A stretch of 7,702 bases of DNA from Pseudomonadota bacterium (GCA_023426365.1 JAFAAW010000007.1:1-7702), one strand, 5' to 3'. Counted from the stretch's first letter, positions 1-6,484 are shown. The notes: generated by a model from the sequence alone, not told the origin. Numbers and translations are program-made.

Positions 1-902
1 AGCGCGTTGTCGAAGCTGGCGGTGTCGCTCTGCCCCTCGGCGATCAGCGGGAACAGCTTGGCCAGATCGTCGCCCAGCACCGGGCTGCTCATGGCCTTGC
101 GGCGGGCATTCATCCAGTTGACGTTGCCGCGCAGCGTATTGATCTCGCCGTTGTGGCAGATCATGCGGAACGGATGGGCCAGACGCCAGCTCGGGAAGGT
201 GTTGGTGGAGAAGCGCTGGTGGACCAGCGCCAGCGCCGACACCATCTGCGGGTCGGACAGGTCCTTGTAGTACACGCCCACCTGATCGGCCAGCAGCATG
301 CCCTTGTAGACCAGGGTGCGCGACGACAGCGAGGGGATGTAGAAGTCCTTGTCCGCGCCGGCCGGCACGCAGTTCTCGGCCTGCTTGCGGATGACGAACA
401 GCTTGCGCTCGAACGCGTCCTGGTCGGGGCAGTTGGCACCGCGACCGACGAAGATCATGCGGACCTTGGGTTCGGTGGGCTTCACCGTCTCGCCCAGGCA
501 CGAGGCATCGACGGGAACGTCGCGCCAGCCCAGCACGACCTGCCCTTCGGCCTTCACCAGTCGCTCGACCATGCTTTCGCAGGCGGCGCGCAGGGTGGCA
601 TCCTTGGGCAGGAACACGGTGGCGGCGGCCCAGGCGCCGTATTCCGGCAGGCTGACGCCGATCTTGGACGCCTCGGCGCGCAGGAAGGTCTCGGGCAACT
701 GGATCAGGATGCCCGCGCCGTCGCCGGCCAGCGGATCCGCACCGACGGCGCCGCGATGGGTCAGGTTTTTGAGGATTTCCAGACCCTGCTGGATGATCTC
801 GTGCGACTTGCGGTTCTTGATGTCGGCGATGAAGCCGACGCCGCAAGCGTCGTGTTCATACTGCGGGTCATAAAGTCCCTGTACCTCAGGCAATCCGCTC
901 AT
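1..902 (-). CDS. gltB: Glutamate synthase large subunit, N-terminal part (runs off left edge)
   Basis: This is the amidotransferase end of glutamate synthase (GOGAT), which moves the amide nitrogen of glutamine to 2-oxoglutarate in cytoplasmic ammonia assimilation. The 300 complete codons visible begin at an ATG (902-900) with a GAGGAA ribosome site at 914-919. After a 19-residue propeptide comes C20 in DACGVGF; in this family the propeptide is removed so that Cys becomes the N-terminal nucleophile of the class II glutamine amidotransferase. Further family signatures are THRGAVGADPLAGDGAG near residues 47-63, RFSTNTFPSWRLAHPF from R230, and the H250-N-G-E-I-N box that forms the oxyanion and glutamine site. 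The FMN/Fe-S and synthase domains lie outside the window. Whether the donor is NADPH or ferredoxin cannot be told from this part, although gltB next to gltD would be usual. It diverges from the binding-protein gene. Recognition is very secure. Confidence 0.95.
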   Translation of the reverse strand, partial: MSGLPEVQGLYDPQYEHDACGVGFIADIKNRKSHEIIQQGLEILKNLTHRGAVGADPLAGDGAGILIQLPETFLRAEASKIGVSLPEYGAWAAATVFLPKDATLRAACESMVERLVKAEGQVVLGWRDVPVDASCLGETVKPTEPKVRMIFVGRGANCPDQDAFERKLFVIRKQAENCVPAGADKDFYIPSLSSRTLVYKGMLLADQVGVYYKDLSDPQMVSALALVHQRFSTNTFPSWRLAHPFRMICHNGEINTLRGNVNWMNARRKAMSSPVLGDDLAKLFPLIAEGQSDTASFDNA

Positions 903-994
903 CTGACGCTCGGTTCCTCTGGATCGCGGCGCCGGCCATTGGTTCAGGCCAGCGACCGATGTCAAAATTTCTAAGAATGGAGTCACGGCCCATT

Positions 995-1013
995 CGCATC
1001 CCGCAGGGATGCG
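995..1013. repeat. Perfect inverted repeat, 8-bp arms with 3-base loop
   Basis: CGCATCCC and GGGATGCG flank GCA. The stem is GC-rich and no T-run follows on either strand, so it does not look like a factor-independent terminator. It lies about 95 bases upstream of the gltB start, in the probable gltB leader, and could be an RNA hairpin or a protein-binding site. Confidence 0.5.
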
Positions 1014-1038
1014 TGCGCGCTCAGCCCCCTCGGCGATT

Positions 1039-1052
1039 CCGTAGTTCTACGG
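1039..1052. repeat. Perfect inverted repeat, 6-bp arms with 2-base centre
   Basis: CCGTAG and CTACGG flank TT. An overlapping alternative pairing, CGGT with ACCG further right, is also possible. It sits between the two divergent genes. The role is unknown: it could be an operator or a leader hairpin for gltB. Confidence 0.4.
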
Positions 1053-1183
1053 TATTCCACCGTGCCGCGCCAAGGAAAACCCGCCCTGAAAGGCTGGTCC
1101 CTATTATCGCAAAGACGAGCTGTGTCATACTGCCCCTCGGGGTAGGAGGAGCCGGAAAAACGCTGCGCACACCTATTACAATC

Positions 1184-2146
1184 ATGCTTGGGCTGGTGGT
1201 GATCGTCGCCACCGCCCTGCTGACGAACATTGTCGGCCCGTACGACCGGCTGCGGACCATCGTGGTGCTCAGCCACGCCCCGGTGGGCCAACGGGTGTTC
1301 GAGGGGCTGCGCGACAGGCTGGCGAAACTGGGCTGGCGCGACGGCCAGACCGTGCGCTTCGTCCATCCGCCGCCGCAAGCGACGCCGGCCGCGCTGCGGG
1401 CCGAGGCCGAACGGGTGATTTCCTCGGACACCGCCCTGGTGGTGACGCTGACCACGCCGACGGCGCTGGCGGTCCACGATCTGGTCGCCGCGCGCAAGGT
1501 GCCGCTGCTGCTGGCCGCATCCAGCGACCCGGTGGCGACCGGCCTGGTCTCGGGCCTGCACCACCCCGGCCAGGACGTCACCGGCATCGCCTTCGCGCTG
1601 CAGGAACCACATCGGCTGGAGATGCTGCGCCGCCTGATCCCCAACGCCCGCACCATATGGGTGCCCCATGACGGGTCCGACCCAAGCCCGGTGGCGGCGC
1701 TGGCCCGGCTGCGCCCGGCGGCCGACAAATTGGGGCTGACGCTGCTGACCGCCGACATCCGCGGGCCGGCAGCCCTCAGGCAGGCGCTCGACGCCCTGCC
1801 CCACGGCATCGACGCCATATTCATTCCGCCCGATGCCTTCCTTGCCAGCAACCTGCGCGCGATCGCGGCGGCGGCAAGTGTGCGCGGGTTGGCGGTCACC
1901 GCGCCCCACGCCGAAGGGGTTGCGCAGGGCGCCCTATTCTCGTATGGCTTCGATCTCTACGCCGTGGGCTGGCAGGCCGCCAGGCTCGCCGACCAGATCT
2001 TGTCGGGAATACCGGCCGCCGATCTGCCCATCGAAAGCGCGGACATGGAGCTGACCCTCAACCTAGGCATCGCCGACCACCTGGATCTGCCGATCCCGGA
2101 CGATCTGCTGCGCCACGCCAACATCGTCGGCCGCCCGGGGGAATAG
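1184..2146 (+). CDS. Membrane-anchored periplasmic substrate-binding protein, ABC_sub_bind family
   Basis: This 320-residue protein resembles the ABC_sub_bind (PF04392/COG2984) type of two-lobed periplasmic binding protein. Family landmarks are the early FEGLRDRLAKLGWRDG segment, the lobe-closing stretch SSDPVATGLVSGLHHPGQDVTGI, a SYGFDLYAVGWQAARLADQIL segment, and a C-terminal NLGIADHLDLPIPDDLLRHA that matches the family's usual ending. The N-terminus has a hydrophobic stretch (about residues 1-18) with no clear signal-peptidase or lipobox site, so it may stay anchored in the inner membrane facing the periplasm. The start is uncertain: ATG 1184 is the only nearby normal start codon but lacks a ribosome site, whereas AGGAGGA lies at 1144-1150 and an in-frame CTG at 1163 would add a basic n-region (MRTPITI). 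The ligand is unknown; relatives are linked to aromatic amino acids and similar solutes. The histidine kinase gene starts one base after its stop and no permease or ATPase gene is visible, which suggests a sensory role. Confidence 0.85.
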   Translation: MLGLVVIVATALLTNIVGPYDRLRTIVVLSHAPVGQRVFEGLRDRLAKLGWRDGQTVRFVHPPPQATPAALRAEAERVISSDTALVVTLTTPTALAVHDLVAARKVPLLLAASSDPVATGLVSGLHHPGQDVTGIAFALQEPHRLEMLRRLIPNARTIWVPHDGSDPSPVAALARLRPAADKLGLTLLTADIRGPAALRQALDALPHGIDAIFIPPDAFLASNLRAIAAAASVRGLAVTAPHAEGVAQGALFSYGFDLYAVGWQAARLADQILSGIPAADLPIESADMELTLNLGIADHLDLPIPDDLLRHANIVGRPGE

Positions 2147-2147
2147 G

Positions 2148-4364
2148 ATGCGGCTGAAGAAGCGCCTGGCCCTGGCCATCGTTCTTCTGGCCGTGCTGCC
2201 CCTGGCGGCGGCGGGGATCGTGCTGACGCGCGCCGCCTATGACGCCGCCTACGACCAGAAGCTGGCGCAGGAACACCAGGCCGCCATGCTGGCCGCCGCC
2301 GAGATTAAGGCCCATGTGGCGGGTCTGGTGCGCGAGTTGCAGATGATGGTGCGGGTGCGCGGCCTCAGCCGCCTGTCGCCGGCCGAACAGCGTTCCATGC
2401 TGGGCGAATTGCTGGCCTGGGAGGCGCAATTCGCCGAACTGGCGTGGCTGGACGTGGACGGGCGGGAACGGGTGCGGGTGGCGCTTGCGCAGATCTTCAC
2501 CCAGGCCGACCTGGGGTCGCGCGGCGCCCTGCCGGAATTCCAAAGCCCGCGCTCCAGCGGTGCGGTGTCCTTCGGCCCCATCGAGATCGACGCCGCCACC
2601 GCCGAGCCGCTGATGGCCGTCTCGGTGCCCGAGCTGGATGCGCGCAGCACCGCGGTCAGCGGCATCCTGGTGGCTCGCCTGCGGCTCAAGCGCATGTGGG
2701 AGGTGGTGGCCAATTCGCGCAATGCCAGCCCCAGCCGTCTGCTGTATATCGCCGACCCCACCGGTCTGGTGGTGGCGCACCCCAATCCGTCGGTGGTTCT
2801 GCGCGGCACCCGCACCCAATTGCCGCGCAGCGACGGCGTGACCATCGGCCTGGACGGCGAACGGGTGCTGGCCGCGCGCGTCACCCTGGTGGCGGGGGCG
2901 CGCGAACTGGTGGTGATTTCCGAACAGCCCCTGCGCGACGCCCTGGCCCTGCCCCTGCAGACGGCGCTGACCACGCTGGCCGTGGTGGCCGGCGCGCTGG
3001 CCGCCGCGCTGGCGCTGGCCCTGCTGGCCAGCCGCTCGATCATTCGCCCCATCGAGAGTTTGGCCGAGGTGGCGGGCCACATCAGCGCCGGCGACCTGTC
3101 GCGCCGCGCCGCCGGCGAATCCCGCTCGGACGAGATCGGCGATCTGGCGCGCGCCTTCAACGCCATGACCGCGCGGCTGGTCGATCTGGTCGCCACGCTG
3201 GAGGGGCGGGTGGAAAACCGCACCCGCGACCTGACCACCGCGCAGGCGCGCCTGCGCGAGGCGATCGAGAGCATCTCGGAAGGCTTCATCCTGTGCGACG
3301 AACAGGACCGGGTGGTGATCGCCAACCAGCGCTTCCACGATTTCTATCCTGAAATCGCCCATCTGGCGCAGGAGGGGCGGCCCTTCCGCCACCTGCTGGA
3401 AGCGTCGAGCCGACTGGGGCTGGCCTGCGACGTGGGCGACGGCCGCAACTGGCTGGCCCAGCGCCTGATCTGGCGTGCCCAGCAGATTCCCCACGTGCAG
3501 CATCTCAATTCGGGCCGCTGGCTGCTGGTCAACGAACGGCGCACCGCCAGCGGCCAGATGGTGGCCATCTATACGGACATCAGCGACCTCAAGGCGGGCG
3601 AGGAGGAATTGCGCCACGCCAAGGCCCAGGCGGAAAGCGCCGCCCAGGCCAAGAGCGACTTCCTGGCCGCCATGAGCCACGAGCTGCGCACCCCGCTGAA
3701 CGCCGTCATCGGCTTTTCCGACACCATGCTGAACGAAGTGTTCGGGTCGCTGGGCAACGACCGCTATCGAGAGTACGCCCGCGACATCTTCAATTCCGGC
3801 AACCACCTGCTGGCGCTGATCAACGACATTCTGGACCTGTCCAAGATCGAGGCCGGCGCCATGGCCATGGAAAGCCATCCGGTGGCGGTGGCCGAGGTGG
3901 TGGAGCGGGCGCTCAGCATGGTACGCGACGCGGCGGCGGCCAGCAGACTGGAGCTGAGCGCGCCGCTGCCCGACGATCTGCCCGCCGTCGCCGGCGACGA
4001 CCGCCGCCTGCTGCAGGTGATGCTCAACCTCTTGTCCAACGCGGTGAAATTCACCCCCGAAGGCGGCCGCGTCACCGTTTCCGCCCAGGCCGAGGGCGAC
4101 ATGGTGGCGGTGCGGGTCAGCGACACCGGCATCGGCATCGCCGCCAAGGATCTTCCCCACGCGCTGGAAGCGTTCGGACAGATCGACTCGTCGCGCTCGC
4201 GCCGCTTCCCCGGTTCGGGCCTGGGCCTGCCGCTGTCGCGCAAGCTGGTGGAACTGCATGGCGGCAGCCTGGTGGTGGACAGCACGCCGGGCCAGGGAAC
4301 CACCATCACCGTGCGGTTGCCACGCGCCCAAGCCGCCGCGACCGCGCCGGTTGCAACGGCCTGA
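2148..4364 (+). CDS. Membrane sensor histidine kinase (dCache-HAMP-PAS-HisKA-HATPase)
   Basis: A 738-residue inner-membrane sensor kinase. It has a basic start (MRLKKR) and TM1 at about 7-28, then a periplasmic region at about 29-262 that looks like a double Cache domain, with LLYIADPTGLVVAHP in its second half. TM2 lies at about 268-293, followed by a HAMP from S295/P301 to about 350 with the DEIGDLARAFNAM signature. A short coiled coil leads into a PAS domain at about 368-482 (PAS_7-like) that ends in YTDISDLK. The kinase core has the phospho-acceptor H511 in SHELRTPLN, the N box N627-L-L-S-N631, the G1 box D659-T-G-I-G and the G2 box G689-S-G-L-G-L. All key residues are present, so it should be active. 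There is no fused receiver domain and no response regulator directly beside it. The start is one base after the binding-protein stop, which implies translational coupling. The partner regulator is unknown and the later CheY gene is not an obvious one. Confidence 0.93.
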   Translation: MRLKKRLALAIVLLAVLPLAAAGIVLTRAAYDAAYDQKLAQEHQAAMLAAAEIKAHVAGLVRELQMMVRVRGLSRLSPAEQRSMLGELLAWEAQFAELAWLDVDGRERVRVALAQIFTQADLGSRGALPEFQSPRSSGAVSFGPIEIDAATAEPLMAVSVPELDARSTAVSGILVARLRLKRMWEVVANSRNASPSRLLYIADPTGLVVAHPNPSVVLRGTRTQLPRSDGVTIGLDGERVLAARVTLVAGARELVVISEQPLRDALALPLQTALTTLAVVAGALAAALALALLASRSIIRPIESLAEVAGHISAGDLSRRAAGESRSDEIGDLARAFNAMTARLVDLVATLEGRVENRTRDLTTAQARLREAIESISEGFILCDEQDRVVIANQRFHDFYPEIAHLAQEGRPFRHLLEASSRLGLACDVGDGRNWLAQRLIWRAQQIPHVQHLNSGRWLLVNERRTASGQMVAIYTDISDLKAGEEELRHAKAQAESAAQAKSDFLAAMSHELRTPLNAVIGFSDTMLNEVFGSLGNDRYREYARDIFNSGNHLLALINDILDLSKIEAGAMAMESHPVAVAEVVERALSMVRDAAAASRLELSAPLPDDLPAVAGDDRRLLQVMLNLLSNAVKFTPEGGRVTVSAQAEGDMVAVRVSDTGIGIAAKDLPHALEAFGQIDSSRSRRFPGSGLGLPLSRKLVELHGGSLVVDSTPGQGTTITVRLPRAQAAATAPVATA

Positions 4365-4446
4365 AAATCGCGTCCCAGCACCCACACGAACGCAGGACAG
4401 GCCAGCGCAACACGTGGCTTTTCTTCCCCCGCCATGTTGGCTATGG

Positions 4447-4460
4447 TTGACCCGGGTCAA
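4447..4460. promoter_or_regulatory. Perfect 14-bp palindrome TTGAC-N4-GTCAA, CRP/FNR-family-like site
   Basis: TTGACCCGGGTCAA is fully self-complementary. Seen as TTGAC-N4-GTCAA it has the half-site spacing of the CRP/FNR superfamily (FNR consensus TTGAT-N4-ATCAA; the nitric-oxide regulators NNR/NnrR use related TTAAC/GTCAA halves). Its centre (4453.5) is about 71 bases upstream of the start predicted from the -10 at 4513-4518, a usual position for class I activators of this family. Which regulator binds is inference. Confidence 0.45.
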
Positions 4461-4490
4461 GAAAACTGCCCCACGCTTCGACGGCGTGCC

Positions 4491-4518
4491 TTTGCACTAA
4501 TTCATATTGAATTATAAG
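4491..4518 (+). promoter_or_regulatory. Predicted sigma-70-type promoter of the chemoreceptor gene
   Basis: A -35-like TTTGCA (4491-4496, 4/6 of consensus), a 16-base spacer and a -10-like TATAAG (4513-4518, 5/6 of consensus). This is an AT-rich island in GC-rich DNA. Transcription would begin near 4525, giving a leader of about 30 bases before the ATG at 4556. Confidence 0.45.
4498..4514. promoter_or_regulatory. 17-bp AT-rich palindrome inside the promoter (possible operator)
   Basis: TAATTCA and TGAATTA flank a TAT centre with perfect 7-bp arms. The palindrome occupies the spacer between the predicted -35 and -10 and overlaps the first bases of the -10, so a bound protein would block RNA polymerase. 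The binding protein is unknown. AT-rich palindromes of this size are typical of dimeric helix-turn-helix repressors. Confidence 0.4.
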
Positions 4519-4555
4519 CGCCCTTGGCGATTTTAGGACGGGCCCTACCCGAGTT

Positions 4556-6007
4556 ATGAGCGACGACTTCGAACTTTTTGACGATAGTCCTGCCCCATCC
4601 ACTCCGGCGCCCCCCTCGGCCGCAACGGCGGACGAGCTGTTTTTCGACGACGACGGCGACACCGCCGCCAGTCCGGCGGCACCCGCCGGCATCAGCATGA
4701 AGGAACGGGTCCTCCAGTACCTGGACCTGTTCGGCGTCGACGACGACGCCCAGGCCCTGATCCGGGGCAACAGCCAGCCGCTGGTCCAGGCCACCGAGAG
4801 CCTGGTCAACGGCGCGTCCGACTGGGTCACCCGCTTTCCCCCTTTCGGTGAAAAGCTGGCCGGCGACGCCGGCACCACCCTCAAGGGCGTGCTGACCGAA
4901 CACTGGCGGCATCTCTACGCCTGCGAGTTCACCGCCGATTACATCGCCACCGCCCAGCAACTGGGCTTCATGCTGGCCTATCTGGATCTGGGCGCCAGCT
5001 GGTACCAGGCCATGGCCTCGGCCGGCGCCGCCCAGGCGCTCGCCATGCTCAAGGGAAACCGCCGCTTCGAGACATTGGCCCAGGCGCTGGGCAAGGTCGC
5101 GCAACTGGACGTCTCGCTGGTCACCCACGATTATTTCGAGGCCGCCAAACAGGCGCGCACCAAGACCGTCACCGATCTGGCGCTGGGCTTCGAACGCTCG
5201 ATCAAGGGCGTGGTGGACGAGGTGGGCGCCATGGCCGCCACGCTGAAATCCCATTCGGACGAGATGCTGTCGCGCCTCTCCCACATGGATTACGAGACGG
5301 TCAACATGGCCGCCGCCGCCGAGGAAGCGGCCTTCAGCGTGGACAACATCGCGCAGAACACCGCCGACCTGGCCCAGTCCATCGAACATATCCGCACCAA
5401 CGTGGTGCGCACCGCCGACGCCGCCGAACAGGCCGCCAATGCCGCGCGCGCCACCGACGACGCCATGCGCGGCCTCTTGGACGTCGCCTCGCGCATCGGC
5501 AAGATCGGCCAGACCATCGACGGCATCGCCCGCCAGACCCGCATGCTGGCCCTGAACGCCACCATCGAGGCGGCCCGCGCCGGCGCCGCCGGCCGCGGCT
5601 TTGCCGTGGTGGCGCAGGAAATCAAGAAGCTGTCCGAGCAGACCAGCAACGCGACCCACGACATCGCCGCCTCGGTGCAGGAGGCGGTGACCGCCACCAA
5701 CACCGCGGTGGAGACCATTCATCACACCGTGGCCGCCGTGTCCGGCATCAACACCGTGGCCATCGAGGTGCGCGAGGCGGTCGAGGCGCAAACCGCCTCC
5801 ACCGGCACCATCGCCGGCCATGTGGGCGAGGCCGCGTCGGGCGCCAAGGCGGTGACCAGTTCGGTCAACAGCGCCATCGAGGCGCTGGGGGTGTCCTCTT
5901 CGGCGGCGGGCGAGCTGAACCGTTCGGCCGACGCGCTGGCCGCCAAGGCCACCCACATGCGCAACGAGGTGGACAGCTACCTTGCCCGCCTGCGCGAGAT
6001 GGGCTGA
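4556..6007 (+). CDS. Soluble methyl-accepting chemotaxis protein with degenerate (haem-ligand-less) globin-coupled sensor domain
   Basis: A 483-residue cytoplasmic chemoreceptor with no membrane segment. Residues 1-45 form an acidic, Pro/Ala-rich tail with two similar acidic-aromatic patches (4-10 and 26-33). Residues about 47-190 resemble the protoglobin domain of HemAT-type oxygen sensors: the stretch from L113 to W149-Y150 aligns without gaps to HemAT as I remember it. The position of the haem-binding proximal His, nine residues before the WY pair, is L140 here. After a linker, the signalling hairpin spans about 215-480, with a methylation-type region around E256-E257 (AAAAEEAAFSV) and the CheA/CheW-binding tip around N334 (QTRMLALNATIEAARAG, then GRGFAVVAQEIKKLS). 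The usual Glu after RAG at the tip is Ala. There is no C-terminal CheR-tethering pentapeptide. It probably feeds the nearby CheA. ATG 4556 is the only good start although its ribosome site is weak. The chemoreceptor call is secure; the globin fold is likely and the absence of haem is inference. Confidence 0.9.
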   Translation: MSDDFELFDDSPAPSTPAPPSAATADELFFDDDGDTAASPAAPAGISMKERVLQYLDLFGVDDDAQALIRGNSQPLVQATESLVNGASDWVTRFPPFGEKLAGDAGTTLKGVLTEHWRHLYACEFTADYIATAQQLGFMLAYLDLGASWYQAMASAGAAQALAMLKGNRRFETLAQALGKVAQLDVSLVTHDYFEAAKQARTKTVTDLALGFERSIKGVVDEVGAMAATLKSHSDEMLSRLSHMDYETVNMAAAAEEAAFSVDNIAQNTADLAQSIEHIRTNVVRTADAAEQAANAARATDDAMRGLLDVASRIGKIGQTIDGIARQTRMLALNATIEAARAGAAGRGFAVVAQEIKKLSEQTSNATHDIAASVQEAVTATNTAVETIHHTVAAVSGINTVAIEVREAVEAQTASTGTIAGHVGEAASGAKAVTSSVNSAIEALGVSSSAAGELNRSADALAAKATHMRNEVDSYLARLREMG

Positions 6008-6024
6008 CCCCTTCAGCTTTATTT
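6001..6024 (+). terminator. Weak factor-independent terminator after the chemoreceptor
   Basis: GCTGA (6003-6007, containing the TGA stop) pairs with TCAGC (6013-6017) around a CCCCT loop, extendable by two G-U pairs, and is followed by TTTATTT. The stem is short, so function is uncertain. The location between convergent genes fits. Confidence 0.35.
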
Positions 6025-6061
6025 CCGATTGATTACAGCGCCAAGTGCCGACACCCCACGA

Positions 6062-6484
6062 CTATTCGGCGTGGCGCGCCAGCTTCTTGATGAACACCCA
6101 GAAGGTGCCCAGGATCGGGCTGACCTTGAGGTGGATGCGCACCTTGTGCGACAGGCGCGGAACGGCGCAGTCGAACACCACGTTCAGATCGCCCGAGGCA
6201 ACGCCGCGGCGGAACTGTTCGGCGATCAGCGACGATCCCGCCCAGCGGGCGACATCGGCGAAGAAATCGCGCCCGACCAGCGGCGGGCGCGCGGGACCGC
6301 CGTCGTCCGGCTCGGTGTCGTTGTACGCGACCACCTTGCCGTCACGATCCAGTTCGGCCGCGCCAAAGGGCAGCCGCGACACCTCGTCCACGGAGACGCG
6401 GAACAGCGGGTTTTCCGGATCGTCCTGATCGAAGGCATAGACCGTCATGTTCCACGGTCCGGCCTGGGTGGTGATGGTCGGCAT
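6062..6484 (-). CDS. Photoactive-yellow-protein-like PAS protein lacking the chromophore cysteine
   Basis: A small (140-residue) single-PAS cytoplasmic protein closely resembling photoactive yellow protein (PYP). From its second Met (codon 6448-6446) it aligns with Halorhodospira PYP from residue 1 to about 96 without a gap, as I recall that sequence: ENPL/ENTL at 12-15, PFGAAELDRDGKVVAYN, GRDFFADVA, then RRGVASGDLN and a WVFIKKL end. In PYP numbering, Y42 and E46, which hydrogen-bond the chromophore in PYP, are kept. T50 is Gly, R52 is Pro, and C69, the thioester anchor of p-coumaric acid, is Trp. The loop around M100 is two residues shorter. It therefore cannot bind the usual chromophore at the usual place and probably acts as a non-photoactive PAS sensor or adaptor. 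ATG 6484 has a better ribosome site (GAAGAG, 11 bases away), while homology favours Met 13 at 6448 (128 residues). It diverges from the STAS-cheY-cheA operon. Confidence 0.85.
   Translation of the reverse strand: MPTITTQAGPWNMTVYAFDQDDPENPLFRVSVDEVSRLPFGAAELDRDGKVVAYNDTEPDDGGPARPPLVGRDFFADVARWAGSSLIAEQFRRGVASGDLNVVFDCAVPRLSHKVRIHLKVSPILGTFWVFIKKLARHAE

Larger units (their letters stand above)
903..1183. other. Divergent intergenic region between gltB and the binding-protein gene
   Basis: These 281 bases contain no convincing gene. They must hold the gltB promoter (leftward) and probably the promoter for the binding protein and kinase (rightward). Visible elements are two perfect short inverted repeats (995-1013 and 1039-1052), a TTGACA hexamer on the minus strand at 965-960 with no good -10 partner, a GATAAT-like element on the minus strand at 1108-1103, and a purine-rich AGGAGGA at 1144-1150. 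An open frame with ATGs at 959 and 977 runs through it in frame with the downstream protein, but its Arg/Pro-rich translation has no family character and I treat it as non-coding. No promoter here is strong enough to call firmly. Confidence 0.5.
4365..4555. other. Regulatory spacer upstream of the globin-like chemoreceptor
   Basis: This 191-base spacer has no supported gene. It contains a 14-bp CRP/FNR-like palindrome, an AT-rich 17-bp palindrome and a predicted promoter, each listed separately. I saw no convincing terminator hairpin after the kinase stop, so some read-through from the kinase into the chemoreceptor is possible. Confidence 0.6.

Noticed and set aside
960..965. TTGACA hexamer on the minus strand as a gltB -35 element
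   Set aside because: At 16-18 bases downstream there is only CCAATG or similar, with too poor a match to a -10 to call a promoter.
153..974. Plus-strand open frame across the gltB region
   Set aside because: The minus strand encodes unmistakable glutamate synthase with its catalytic Cys and amidotransferase motifs; the plus-strand translation has no recognisable features.
959..1183. N-terminal extension of the binding protein from ATG 959 or 977
   Set aside because: The extension is Arg/Pro-rich, would place about 75 residues before the signal-like segment and fills the divergent promoter region. The family begins near the hydrophobic segment.
2058..4460. Long minus-strand open frame (800 codons) opposite the histidine kinase
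   Set aside because: It is antisense to a kinase with all catalytic motifs intact. Its translation is rich in Gln, His, Gly and Arg with no family character, which is the usual artefact of GC-rich codon use.
4502..5956. Minus-strand open frame (484 codons) opposite the chemoreceptor
   Set aside because: Low-complexity Gly/His/Gln-rich translation antisense to a clear chemoreceptor signalling domain; an artefact of GC bias.
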